Of a stretch of DNA of 64,000 bases, positions 37,156 through 49,619 are shown in pieces. How positions within the stretch are numbered: the first letter of the stretch is position 1; each line of letters begins with the position of its first letter. Below the pieces are notes generated by a model, which saw nothing but the letters and a program-made list of their open reading frames with translations, made no database searches and had not been told where the DNA came from. A program made the translations under genes and the position numbers. The stretch is from Rostratula benghalensis (Eukaryota; Chordata; Aves; Charadriiformes; Rostratulidae): the NCBI GenBank assembly GCA_013399305.1, contig VXAI01000095.1:1946256-2010255 (forward strand), given 5' to 3'.

Positions 37156-37261
37156 CTCCTCCAGATTGATCCTGCAAGGCACCAGCAGCCTCAGAGTGAA
37201 ACGATGGGAACCATTTCAAAGCAGTAAATCACCGATGGAGAGGGCGCATCTCTGCTTCTGA
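37156..37261 (+). CDS. Candidate second exon of the small divergent ORF
   Basis: The acceptor CACTCTACAG is reasonable. In the phase needed by 36519-36643 the frame is open for 34 codons (SSRLILQGTSSLRVKRWEPF onward) to a TGA at 37259-37261. The joined product would be 76 residues. CpG are retained (AACGATGG, ACCGATGG, GGGCGC). There is no recognised domain. The evidence is phase compatibility and sites only. Confidence 0.2.
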
Positions 37262-37319
37262 ACACGAGAACCAAAGGTACTTTCTCTGGAAAATGGACAT
37301 CAGAGGGTGTTCTTTATAT

Positions 37320-37712
37320 TTCATAGGATGATAAAACGGTTAGAGTTGGAAGGGACCTTCAAGATCATCAAGTTCCAACCCCTCTGCTCTGGGCAGGGAC
37401 ACCTTCCATCAGAGCAGGTTGCTCAAAGCCCCATCCAGCCTGGCCTTGAACACCTTCAGGGATGGGACAGCCACAACGTCCCTGGGCAACCTCTTCCAGT
37501 GTCTCACCACCCTCAGACTTTCTTCCTAATATCTAATCTAAATCTCCCCTCTTCCAATTTAAAGCCATTAGCCCTTGTCCTGTCACTACACTTGCTGACA
37601 GAGTCCTTCTCCAGCTCTCCTGCAGGCTCCCTTCAGATATTGGAAGGCTGCTAGAAGGTCTCCCCAGAGGCTTCTCTTCTCCAGGCTGAACAATCCCTCA
37701 GCCTGTCTGTTC
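37320..37712 (-). mobile_element. CR1 LINE 3' fragment, minus strand
   Basis: On the plus strand it begins CATAGGATGATAAAACGG, the reverse of the CR1 3' tail. It then reads GAGTTGGAAGGGACCTTCAA, the typical reversed CR1 3' end, and continues through CAGCCTGGCCTTGAACACCT to about 37712. It is 5'-truncated at the right. The plus ORF over it is a shadow. Confidence 0.96.
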
Positions 37713-38287
37713 GCAAGACTGTATCGTTACTTGAGTACAAAAAGTACCTCCACAAATGGTTAGAAAACAGGATGCAAGACATGGTGACAGAAACACCCAA
37801 CTGGCAGTGTAATAACCCCACCATTGGAAAGGAACAGGTAGAGCCTCCAAGATCATTCCCAAAAAATTAATGTCAGTTTCTCTTGTCTCTTTCCAAACAT
37901 TTAGCTCAAATGGAAGCAGTAATTCACAACTCACAGAAATTTTGAAGTTCAGGATTTATAATGTACAGTTTACTTGGGATTTAAATATATAGTCAGTAAA
38001 TCAGTTGAAAGACTTCTGAAACACCCACCTTTCATTCAAACAGAAGTGCAAGGGAATGCACTCCTTACTATGGGTCTCAGAGAAAGCTAATAAGAAATGT
38101 CAAAGAGTAAGAAATAACTAAATACAGCAATTGCCATCTACTGTGATATTTCCAAGCTGTTTTTTACTGACCTATAATAATCAGGAAGATATTAAGTGCA
38201 TACAGCATACAATTTTCTTACAGTCCTCAACATGAACAGTCCAAATATCATTGATTTTTAGATTAATGAATTCTCTTCTTCATCACT

Positions 38288-38323
38288 AATATCTGTAAGG
38301 TTCTCACATAATATCTGTAAGGT
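38288..38323. repeat. 14-bp direct repeat, period 22
   Basis: AATATCTGTAAGGT occurs at 38288-38301 and again at 38310-38323. Confidence 0.9.
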
Positions 38324-41300
38324 CTATTACTAGATTCTAATTATTGATACCATGAAATCCTCTCATGTGCTGGAAAGATGTCAGATAAAATCCTGAATTC
38401 TTCATTGAAGTTATAAAAGCCACTGGGAATGTGAGTAAAACACCGAATCAAGGCCTAAGCAAGGACTTCTGGACATACTTATGAATTATGCTCAGTATGT
38501 AATCCTATTATTCTAAACTGGCAGAAACAGAGGAGGAAGCAAAAAGATAAATAATTGGTTCTAATCTGTCCTTTTCAGTAGCACTACAAGAATAATCGTA
38601 GTATGCGTTGCTCAAGGGATTTCTGTATGTGCCTTGCAAACAATAGTTAACGGGTATAGAACAGTGCCTTTCCCACTGCAATTCATCCCTCCCTCAATTG
38701 AAACACTGCCCTGTGTAACAATTGAGAAAAAGGAAGTGCAAAATATGGCACCCAATTGAAATTACAGATGTTGTTTTCTATACATGATGATGTGCTATGA
38801 CATCTGCTTCTGCAGACCCCTCTTGGGAGATCTAGAGAAAAAGAATGGGTGGCAGAGAGGTCACAGATGTTCTCACATGTCACAATAGCATAAATGAAAA
38901 ATATCACCCCTTAGGGTAACACAAAATAAAACCACAGAAGAATAACTAAAACCACTTCATGACTTGATGGCCGTGGTCTGCGTTACATTTAACTTCCAGG
39001 ACAACTGCAAAGGCCAAATGAACCTGGATAATCCCAAGGATGCAAAGCTGTAGGTGACTAAGAAAAATCCACACTACAGGGAAAAAAATTACCATCTTTA
39101 TAAGACCATAGCAGCAGCAACTTGACAAAACCCTAGAGAACATCACACTTTAGTGTCAATATGACAAGTGAAAAATTATCACAAGCATCTGCTAGGATCA
39201 CTCTTGAGATGTAAGAGAACAACGACTGAACACATTTCTTCTCATCTTACATACAACCCAGAGACTAAAAAGAGCCATCTGAAATCTCTTCCCATGGCCA
39301 AATAAATGGCAGTGTAATTTCCATGATACCCAAGGAGAAATAAACCCAGTTAAATAAAAAATATAAAGCAAAATATGGGGAGGGAAAAGGCACCAATATT
39401 CTTAATTTTAACTAAATGGCCTCATAGTTGAATATAATCATCATCCCACAGTTGTTACGGCAATAATGTTCTCCTTTGCCTCTCTATTCCAGTGCATTTC
39501 CACCCACCCATTCAAGGTATTTTGGAGGCACTACCACCAAAATCACACCTCCACTAACTTTTAACTTACAGTTTAGGACCTTCTTACAAAACAGTCCGGA
39601 GCTATACCATGTTGTTCCTCAGGCTTCCTTTCAAATGTTCCTTATATTCCAAAAACCAACTTTTTCATCTTGTATCCTGGAGAAAAAAAATCTTAGTCTC
39701 ATGCTTCTGAAGGTGAACTTTGTATAAAAACAAATTTTAGGGCTTTTAAAATTCTAGATAAGAGGAGTAGGGGATGTTATATAGCTCTTGCATATTTGCC
39801 AAACAATTAAGCTACTCTTCATAGGGAAGGAGGGTCTAAGAACAAGCTTGTAAGAACAAGGTTTCTTAAAATCGCAGGCCAGAATAATTCCTAACATTGT
39901 TTTACTTACAATAGTGGAAGTACTCTATGAATGAAGATTTTGTGAAGGACTGCTTATTGCAACAAAACCAAATTGTACTCACAGCATTTCAGGATGGGAA
40001 CTTGAAGTAGAAACAAAGGACAGGAGAAGGGGGGACTCCCACCTAGGCAGCAGGAAACCAGAGAGGGGCAGATAATGGTTCCTTTCCATTAAGATTTTGG
40101 GTAGCCCCATTAACCCCATAATGACCTCTCCATACAGTACTTTCGCTCTCAGAAAGCTGGTTTAGAACAAACTCGCCTGACCTTCCCTGGTTGGGAGTAA
40201 TGCTGTTACACTACTCTTTGGCTCTGGTGTTCCACTAAAGACAGATATAATCAAGTAAAGGTTTCCTTATTTTAGTTAAACTGAAATTGCCTGACAATGC
40301 ATGAATTAAATTCGCTCAATCCGTTTCATAAACTGCCCTCTGTAAACCACTAATATTTCCACATCGTTATATGGTACATTCAGTAATCTGATTGCCTTGG
40401 GAATATTTGTTTTTCCAGAACTTGTGGCCAAGGTACATAAGATTAGATCAGACACAGCTTGTCTAAGAATGCTGTAATGTGGGTGTACAGTATATTTGCT
40501 AGTTTTGAGTTACAGGTAAAAGTTCTCTTTCAAACTTTTCCAGCCAGGGGTTCAAGCTAAGTTATCTGAAGTTGTCTGTGGCAGCATTTGGCACTTTTCG
40601 TTTTGCTTTGCTGTTGGCCTTCTAATGCTGGAGGATCAACACGGGAAATATTTGTACTGCCTGCCTCACTGACTGCACGCCTGACCAGTACCTCAGCAAA
40701 ACTTGTGATATTTTATAGGTCCTCACAATGACAGAACACAAGTCTCTCTGGGATTCACGCTCTTCTGCTGGGATTTTCTCACCATTCTGCATGTTAACAT
40801 GAACCAACAGCTGGGTTTAAGAGATCTGATATAAATAGTAACATCATGCTGCAAGCGAGCTTCTTGGAAAGTAAAGAAAATACGTTATTTAATGCACTCT
40901 GACATTTGCCTTTCCTCCCCTTGTTCCCAAGTTGCATTTCTGTAAACACCCATAAAGACAAATGCAAAGAAGTTGACTTCTTCACATAGACATAACAAGT
41001 GCTGCCTTGAGCCCAGGAGATGATATCCAGACCAGCTTACCTCTCCCCTTCGCCAGACAGCTGGCAAATTCTGCACAGTAGGAAAAGGAGTCAGAGCAGG
41101 GATGGAAACTCCTGCTTCCAACAGCATTCAAGATTACAACCTTTGGTATTTTATTTTCACGGTTGCTCTATGTTGCTTCAGAAACTCCCTGCTTTTGCCA
41201 TATCTTTCCATTCATTAAAATTGCAGCTCGCAATTAAACGTTCTGACATAACATAGCTGAGATTTTTTGGCAGCAGCCTCAACCAGAGGTTTTCAGAGTT

Positions 41301-42545
41301 TCCTGCAGACAGCTTTAAATTTTCATATCCTCGTGAATGCTTGCCACCTTCTTTTAATAACTTAAAAAAATAAGCCTCTCTTAGGAACTGCATTGTTTCT
41401 GTATTTCCCCAGCACTCATTTACTGCTTTTAGAAATGTGTCATGCACATGTATATTTATAGAGAGAGCAAAGTGTACATATGCACGGTATAGTTTGACAT
41501 CTTATTGAGAACACACAGATTGCTTAACAGATATAAAGAAAAATCGTTATGTTCAATATTTTTGTTATTAAAATGTACTTTCTCTTCTGATAGTATTGTA
41601 TTATTTCACCCCTCTAAAAAAACAATCTTATTTATTACATTATTCAGAAACTGCAGGTCTTCATATGTTAATAATTTTGTAACTATATACATATCAGGAC
41701 TGTCATATATTGCAGCACTGAACTATTTTTATTATTTTTGCGCAAGAAAGTATTTCTTAGGATAGATCTTGCCCAAAGAGCTAGGAATCACTTAAAAGGA
41801 TTTTAAAGTTATTTGAATTTTTAAGGTATAGAATATACTTGAAGATCTGTTCAAACACTGCTTGCCATTATCTCTAATATAGATTCAAAATTTATTTAAA
41901 AGGGGATCTTTTTAATGTTCCAACTGATCTTAAAAGTCTTTCTTCTTCTAACATTACCTGGCAAATATTCTTAAAGGGATATTATCAATTTAAGAACTAT
42001 GCTTTAGCCTAGAATTTTTTCCAAGAGATTAAAAAGAAAATGTCTCCTTTTTTCTGTAAGTTTAATTTCTATATTTGACAGCAGTATGTGTGGTCAATAT
42101 CCCATGCTGTTAGGAAACAAAAGGGACAGAAATAGATATAGGAGACCATAATACCTGAAAAGTCTTTGAACTACTTTTTAAAGTAGATTTGAAGTTGATG
42201 GGGCCTCTTCAAGTGACAAAAGACTTGTGGAACTCTTAAAAGCCAGGTAAGTTGCTCCTGACTTGTGCTGAGCACCCTCAGCTCCCACTGCAATCAGCTA
42301 GTGCTGCCCTTAAAATGAAAGTTTAAGCGTTATTTTCCCTGCATTTTATCTGCTTCACTGTAAACTCCACTGACCAAACTGCAGGTATGAAAAGGCACGT
42401 CTTACTGCCCTGGTCTGGTGAGGTTCATACACAGAGCCCACCATGGCTCTATGTGATCTGTAATAACATACAAGGCATAACAAAGAAACTTCTAAAGCAG
42501 TTAATTTAGGAAATTTAGGAAGTTTAATTCTTAAACTCGGGCGGT

Positions 42546-42656
42546 TTACAACATGCATTTTGGGCCTTTTATGATGGTGCCCAGACTCCTCAGTACGAAT
42601 GTGTCGTTGATGTATTTCCCATTGATTTCTCTGGGGGTACATGTAGGATGATTGGT
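42546..42656 (-). CDS. Candidate terminal coding exon, minus strand
   Basis: The minus strand shows a very strong acceptor (TTTATCCTGTTGTCCACAG). In phase 0 this leads to 36 codons and a TAA: TNHPTCTPREINGKYINDTF and a 16-residue tail ending GPKCML. The other two phases are also partly open; one runs 99 codons to 42355. The reading frame is therefore uncertain. It does not join in phase to the exon at 44266-44409: the first base A would make TGA at the junction. An AATAAA for this strand lies near 41.63 kb. The family is not recognised. Confidence 0.25.
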   Translation of the reverse strand, partial: TNHPTCTPREINGKYINDTFVLRSLGTIIKGPKCML

Positions 42657-44265
42657 CTGTGGACAACAGGATAAATAACAGACATCAGCATCCCTGCTCC
42701 CTCTGGGCCTTTCAGGTAAAGGCAAAAATGCCCTTGATTCTGCTGGAAGTTTGCTTTAGTTTGGAAAACAATCCTTAAAAAGTTAACCAGAGTGTTAGCG
42801 TGGATCAACTGTTCTGCAGTTCTGAGTTCTGTATCTGAACAGGCATTTGTTAAGGGGTTTATGGTTTTCTTGGCTGTGATTTAGGATTATTGCATACTTT
42901 CTCAACCCTTTACTAAAAATATGCTCAGTTCTAACCATGAAATGCGGTAGCACATTTGTTGCAATCTCTGAGGATGGTTTCTTATCTGTCAAACAGCTTA
43001 GAAGACAAACTGGCACTGAGACAGCTCACCTGTTTCCTATGGTTACTCAATGATAAACTACATCACAGCCCCTGCTGCTGCATCTAGGACAAGTGTTTTG
43101 AGACAGAGCTCTGATGTACATGTAAACAGGTCACCTCATGCTCAAATGCCATTTCATTTCCAAGCCAAGCCAGCTGGCTTTGGACAGAAAGTTCTTTTCT
43201 ACATGCGTGGGCAAACTTTATCACCTTCCCATCCTTTTTCTCTTGCTGTCACATTACTGCAGAGGTGGCGGTGGCTGATAGCAGAGTGAGAAGCAGTGTT
43301 CAAAACGTGTCCATGTTAGCTGAGATAATAATGCCTGGTCCTGCAGCCGTGTGTTGAACCAGTCCACATGATCTCACATAACCTAATCAAGTATCTTTCC
43401 TTTCATTATATAGAAGTAGAGAAAGATCAACTGAGACTGAGGTCAAGTTATTGAATAAAAAGGAAAAGCATCCAAAGTTTTTGTGTTTGATCCTGTGTTT
43501 CCTTGGCCCCAGTCACAATTTTAAAGGGTCCAGACTCAGCCTGGGTTTGGAACTTTTGTGTCTCTAGTTTCAGTTTAGCAAATTCTGTTGTGTTACTTGT
43601 TGGAAAAAAGCAAAATTCTTCTTAGCTCTCCCACAGGGTGGAGTAAGAAAACTAGTGCTATCTGGGAGGAAAGCTGAAAGTTTGAGATTGTTTGGTTTCT
43701 TTCATTGTTCATCTTGGGGCCTGCTTTTTTCAATGTATAAGGAAGATGCAAGTTCATCTTTAAATTAGGCTCTAAAATTAAGGGCCTTCAAACTTCTCCA
43801 TAAAATAGTGCTCTGTAAAGTCAATGGAAAGTCTCTTAATGCAAAGATTTGACCTGCAAAGCTGTACCACCTGAGCAAAGAGTAAAATACACAATAGGAA
43901 TAGTTTAACTGGTGTAGAAGTGGTCTAAATCTGTTTTATTACACTTTAGCCAAGCTGAACTGTTCTAAACTAGGTTAAAACCATGAGTGCAATGGAAGCC
44001 AGGCTCTGACTTTACCATGCCTTAGCTACACCTTCCCCCTGGGTAAAAAGAGGACGAGGCTACTTCAAATCACATGGCATTTCATCCAGGTATGCATATG
44101 GAAAAAGCTGACACATAAAGACTCGTTATCCCCACGCTAATTTGTCCATGTGTCCATATCCATAGTTACACTTGTTTATGTAACAGCAGTTTAAAGTGAT
44201 ACTTGCAGGGTCTGAATACATGAATGAGTGATCTCATTCACGTACTGACACGCTTGACAACTTAC

Positions 44266-44409
44266 CATGCATCAACCCAGCCGCGGTAATTGACCATGTG
44301 TGTTTGCTCTTCGCCCGTGGCGATCTCGGATGGAGGAAACCAGTTTAGACTTTTCTTTTTCTTGGCCCTGAGGTTAAGCTGAGACATTGAACCGCACGCC
44401 GGCTGCAGG
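44266..44409 (-). CDS. Coding exon of an unidentified gene, minus strand
   Basis: The 144-nt exon has a strong acceptor (GCTTTTCTCTAG) and donor (GCATG then GTAAGTTG). One frame is open across its full length: 1 nt, 47 codons, 2 nt. It contains an internal ATG (weak context), a basic stretch LRAKKKKSLNWF, then PPSEIATGEEQ and VNYRGWVDA. It keeps many CpG (CCGCGG, TTCGCCCG, CGATCTCGG, CACGCCGG) in CpG-poor DNA, which suggests constraint. The next exon must start with C, T or G; candidates at 43.03 and 42.66 kb start with A and would give TGA. The plus strand is partly open here but lacks matching splice sites. No family could be named. Confidence 0.5.
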
Positions 44410-46690
44410 CTAGAGAAAAGCAGTTACCCTGCCTCAACTGATGTGTGGTAACTCGTTAAGTTGCTGGAACTGGACAGTGTGCCTAAGCTGTTAAAATGGG
44501 ATAATTGAGGGCATAAATCAGGTGTTAGTTCAGTTCAGCATAAGTCAATTATGAATGGATCTAAGGTAAATTGACACAAATCACTCTTAGTCCAGAATAA
44601 AAGTGGCTACCCAGTACAAGCTTTACTAAATCCAATATAGCTTAATCTAACATAAATGAAAAGACTTTTAACTAGCCATAAAAAGCCAAAAATCTTACAT
44701 GCATTGCCTAGGGCATGTGCATTCACTTCAGACAACAAATAGAATTGGCAAATTCTATAAACAGAGAAAGGAAGCCAAATTCATGGCTATGTCTGCAGAC
44801 AACATAGAGAGAGGGACAGAGGTAGCTGTGAAGGCAGCAATACCTTCTCTGGCTCTCCCAGCAGATCCGGTAAACTATCATTTTCAGTTGTAAACTGCTT
44901 GAAGGAAGAATGGGTAATCTGCTTTGTCTCAGAAATGAGCACTCTGCCATCATTTAATAACAAGTATGTAACAATGCTAATATGATCCTGGTAAAAGTCA
45001 ATTGTGAACAAACATGAAACAGCTGAGTTTGCTTTCATTCCTTGAGCTCGATGAAAAGTGTTAAGGATCAGAAGATGATATAGATACTGAAAAGTAAATT
45101 TGGGTTTCATAAATTTTAATAAATGAAGTGTTACTAGTAATTCAATCTAGCCAAAAAATCCCTAATGAATAAAAAGCAAATAAAGCTTATTTCTCAAATT
45201 ACTTCACCCTTCATCTCTAGAAACCATTACTGAAATTGGGGAGGCATAGTTGGGTTAGTCACACAGGGACAATTTTTTTAAAATCCTTTACCAATGGGAG
45301 ATTGACTTGACTGAAGGAATTTGGCCCCCTAGTTCCCATTTCCTGGCTGAGTTATCTCTTCTAAGAAATTCTTTTATGGAGAATGTCCGTGGGAAACTAG
45401 TCTGAATTCTTTGTGTTGTGTGAGATTTTAGAAGACTCTGTTATGCAGCAGCATCCCACTAGGGAGGATAAAAGATGCATATGCACAATACAGTTATGTT
45501 CTTGCCCCTACAACATACTACGGTAGAGCTAGCAGCAGGCTGTGCTTCAAATGTATTCCTGTGTGGCTGTTGAGATCTGGTAAGTTGTCCTGCAGCCTGT
45601 GGGAAGAAATGCAGCCCTTTCTCATGGTGGTTACTTGACTCGTCCATCCAAGGTAAAAATACACTGTCCTCCGTGCTCTGGGACTTGTGTTCTAAGTGCC
45701 CTTGCCATGGCATGAATTTCATTCCCTCTTGTTTTTTCCCTTCACTCCTAACAGCACTGTATGCGCACTGCACAGTTGCAGCAGACCACACATTTTGAAC
45801 ACAGGAAGAAAATAAGCATATTATTATCAGGATAATTGAGTGTTGGAAAGAAAGTTGCCTCCAGCACTTTGTCCAGATTAAAATCTCAATCAGTCCCATT
45901 ATCTGGGGAGTATCTGCAGTGACACGTGCATGCTATGCATCTCAGTCAGCAATCTGGCCTATAGCATTTGCAGAAGCTTTAGCAATTTCTTTAATGACCC
46001 TTACAAGTCCTCCATTTATTCAAAAGCTGAAATGCTAGTCTATGTGGGACAGAAACTTCTAAAACGGCAGATTGAAGTACTCCATGTAAATTGAGCAATT
46101 TCTGTTAACACATGTCGACTAAACCAGAGCTGCCAATCAGCCAAGCTGCTGCTCTGTGACAACAAACATCTGAGGTACTGGAGCTTGAAGTTAATCGAAG
46201 TTATTTATTTTACCATGCAGAACTAAGCCAACAGCCATTGCTCTCAGACATGGTTTTCATCTTCCCCCTCAACCAGAGTATACCTGCTTTCTTCAGAAGA
46301 AAATAAATGTTATGTATTTAGCCTTAATATTCACCTTAAAAGTTCAGCTATTACAGTTGACGTTTGTTCTGCCTCTGGTACTGAATCATGTGCACAAGTG
46401 TAATTTGGGGATCGCTGAAGGAAGAAAACCTAAACCACAGCAATTGTTAATTCAAGACCAAGTGCTTTTGTTTGTATCAACATGAAGTAACCATGAATAT
46501 AAGAACTGTAGCTAATACTGCTTTCCTCTCACCGTGTTAGTGACTCGAAAGGTTCCTTCAGAGGGTTAGTATTTAAGAAGTGTTTCAATGGGAGAATAAT
46601 TGGTTTCAGAGTGTATGCTGCAAGAGTCGGAATTGAGGGAGCCAGCAAGTAAAGCAAAGCCCTTTCCCCAGCACCATTCCTATACCTTAC

Positions 46691-46737
46691 CACCAGCTGT
46701 TTCTTTTCTTCTGGTGCACATTTTTCTCCTCCACCAT
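46691..46737 (-). CDS. Possible upstream exon with start codon, minus strand
   Basis: A minus-strand ATG in fair context (TTGATGG) opens MVEEKNVHQKKRNSW and ends in TG before a good donor (GTAAGGTATAGG). That phase completes correctly with the first base of the exon at 44409 (TG + C = Cys). It could be the 5' coding exon of the same transcript. A second frame is open here too (DGGGEKCAPEEKKQLV), so support is only phase and donor. Confidence 0.2.
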
Positions 46738-48819
46738 CAAGGGTGAAACTATCATTCGGTTACATTGCTATAAATTTGGACCAGTTCCACTGACTGTGGA
46801 AAGTCATTGCCTCCAAGTGCCCTGGGGATGCATGTTATAGTGCATGCTCTGTGTGGCTCCCCCTAAACAATGTATAGCTGATCCCTTTCTTCACGCCAGC
46901 TTGGTTGTGAGCCATGCGGCAACAGAACCGTTCCAACTTCCTTCTGTGTCCTGAAGATTTTGGCTCAAGCCTTGCTTGTTTGCCATGAGAAGGTTCCAAA
47001 ATAAGAAACACATTCACTCATGCTCCCTTCTCTTCACATGGTTACATTTAGTCTTTCTTTTTAGTGCTTTCCTCTCATCTCAAGGCTGCAAGTATATGCT
47101 GCCTTACTGCTTATGGAAAATATAATTTATGTATTACTGTCCCAAAGATTTGCTCGTATTTGAGCTTTCCTCGACTGATCTGACTGTGTAGCCTATAGCT
47201 TTAGGTGCATCTGATGAGTCCCTTTTTTCCCCTCATTGTTTTGGTTTGTTAGTTTTAGCATTGCTGACACAAACAGTGCATTTCAAAAAGCATCTTTCCT
47301 GTGGGCTGTGTTTACTCGTTAATGTGGCTATGTGTCATCTGAAGTCCTGGGTGACAGCTCTCTTTGCTGTAGATTGTGGCATTCCCATATATGATTTATT
47401 GTATCTGAAGGAAAGCACGGTTACATCTGTAGGAAAGTGAAGAAGAGCCATGGGAAAAGGGGAGTTGTCGGAGCTCTGGCTGTGAGGGGGACTGGGGAAC
47501 TTGACATTTAGGTTCCTACACAAGATGTAATTTCCAGCTGAATAGCTCAGGCACTTACACAGCTTCACTTTGGCCCCAGCTGTGTGCTAAGTGCAACAGA
47601 CATCTCTCTTAAAAGCCACTCACAGCAACCTGACTTGATGTGACTGTTTTGTTTTCAGTAAAAGGCAGGGGGAAAAAGTTGCTGTAGTAAAGTAGCTGAT
47701 AGCCCACGTGAACTGGATTGGAATATTTCATCCAGGCCACTCAGAAGTGAAGCAAAGTAGCTGGGAAAATGGCAGATGAATCTGACAGCTTGCAAATAAA
47801 GTTTTACTGGAAACATTGCATACTGAGTCGATGTCTGTGTAGCTTCTGGTACTGAATTATTGGTACAATCCCAGTTCTTTCCACTGAATCACATTTTCCT
47901 CAGTTCAGGATTAATCAACATGTCACTTAGATGTATTCTCAGACAATAAGCACTATGATATGGATGTCAAACTATTTTAGGTCAGACTGTTTTCTATTTT
48001 TATCTTATCTATTCCATTATAGGACTAATGCCTCAAATTCAGAAAAGTCAAGTGTTACAAGATATGAGCAAAATCCTGACTCCACAGAGGATCAGTGAGA
48101 GTTGTGCTGTTCACCCTAATATGGCCAAGATTTCACCTGATGGGTCTGTTTTACTTAAAGCTTCTTCCTGTTAAAATTGTGGTTCTGTCCTCAGTAACTG
48201 AAAATTCCTGCTTTTAAAATGCCTTAATGTTGCAGAAATGCTGCAGATGGGGAAACCTAAGAGCAGGAGAGGGGGGGCTACATGTTTTGGGCAACAGGTA
48301 AAAAAATTCCCTGATTCACTGCCCCGTGACACTGCCTAGGGCACAGCAGACTGCATTCTTAGGTCTTGCTGTGGATCCTTAATATCTTTATGTATCATTC
48401 TTAGCTAAGTAAGACTGAAGTTTGTGTATGTGCTTATGTATAAATGCACCTGCTTTCTTGTATTATACATAGCATGTGTACATATGCACGTAGATTTACG
48501 CATGCACACAGTGCTTCATTAGTAAGTTACATGTGGTGAAATTTCTTAAGCAAAGCAGTCTTCAAAATTAAGAAAATTAAACATTTTAGGAGGAAAATAC
48601 CAGCAAAGATACCCATCCAAAATGGAGACAGCCTTTCTTCATTAAGAGTTGGCCGGTACAAACACACCACACATGCACATACAGCCTCACGGCTCAGAAT
48701 TCCATGTGGACAGTCAGATGTCACATTACACAGCTCCTGCAAAAACCCACAGAGCCAGTGAAGACTGAATTCAAACCCTTCTTGTCCCTAACGAGTCACT
48801 GCCATCCAAAATAGAAGAG

Positions 48820-48960
48820 AAACTCCACATATGTCTACAACAGGGACAGCCAACTGGAGGCCCACAGAATTTGGATGAAGCCCACCAAGCGGTTTTCTTT
48901 GGCCATGAGAAGCTGGCTGGCCCCGAGGCCAACCACGTGGTGCTGTTCTTTATACTAGGG
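48820..48960 (+). mobile_element. Possible hAT (Charlie-like) DNA transposon relic
   Basis: Phrases such as ACAGGGACAGCCAACTGGAG, GGCCCACAGAATTTGG and AAGCCCACCAAG resemble the 'gone/ratio of ... gcccac' terminal sequences of old vertebrate Charlie-type hAT elements. No terminal inverted repeat pair or 8-bp target duplication was found. The assignment is by memory of family style only. Confidence 0.2.
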
Positions 48961-49619
48961 GCAGGATGCACTGTGTCTCTCTGATCTTCACGAGGTCAGC
49001 TCACCTGCCCTAACTGATAATAAAAATTACTTTCTAAATCCTATGCAAGTTGGCTGTCCTTGTCTACATGCTTTCCTGCATGCAGATGAAAACTTGCTTG
49101 ACTTGTGGTCTGAGCTGGCCAGAGCCCTGAGCCCAAGCTAATATCCTGCCTCTCAGCAGGCCACAGTAATTTGGGCATGTAGCACATTAGCTGCAGCTAC
49201 ATGGCTTCTGGTTCTCTTGGACACCAGCCAGAGTAAGCTCATATCTGCCTTCAAAAGACCATGTAGACATCGCTTATGTAGCTGGTAGTCAGAAGACCTA
49301 TGACAGGAGTGGAAAAATACTGCTCCTACACAGTGGAAAGCAGGAGCATAGCTTGTGCTTTGCAATCTCTCAGTGCCTTTTCCAAGTCCTGGGCATCTTT
49401 CATTCAGAACAGGGTTGCAGAATCTGAGCAGTTGGACCTAAAAGTCAGCAAGTTCTGCCTTTGCCAGTGTATGCCAAACATGCAAATGCCCACACAGCAC
49501 ATCACGAAGTACCTGCCTACTTAAGATTCGATCACTCTTAAAACCCTGCCTAATTTCTTATATTAGGCTTCCTAATCTCAGGGCTATCATTCCTTTTTAA
49601 ACTGCCCTGTTGATTTAGT

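Larger units (their letters stand above)
37713..44265. other. Mostly non-coding, a few weak exon candidates
   Basis: AT-rich intron-like DNA. Weak candidates are a 30-nt minus interval at 41041-41070 with very good acceptor and donor but all three frames open; a 63-nt plus interval at 42184-42246 (RFEVDGASSSDKRL...) with a strong GTAAGT donor; and an open plus frame at 39476-39727 after a good acceptor. A denser stretch around 41.15-41.45 kb could be a conserved element, but nothing proves it. Confidence 0.55.
44410..49619. other. Non-coding stretch
   Basis: No firm gene. A 57-nt plus interval at 45596-45652 (CGKKCSPFSWW...) could join 50861 in phase, but its donor is mediocre and an open minus frame covers the same bases. 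A minus candidate at 46691-46737 and a possible hAT relic at 48.8 kb are listed separately. The rest is AT-rich without visible structure. Confidence 0.55.

Noticed and set aside
38946..39146. Minus ORF ending in a hydrophobic helix after a good acceptor
   Set aside because: Can be joined in phase to 44266-44409, but there is no poly(A) signal nearby or conservation clue, and it skips other candidates; left out as speculative.
45596..45652. Plus exon candidate CGKKCSPFSWW in phase with 50861
   Set aside because: Mediocre donor, an open minus frame over the same bases, and a second donor 19 bp upstream; not better than chance.
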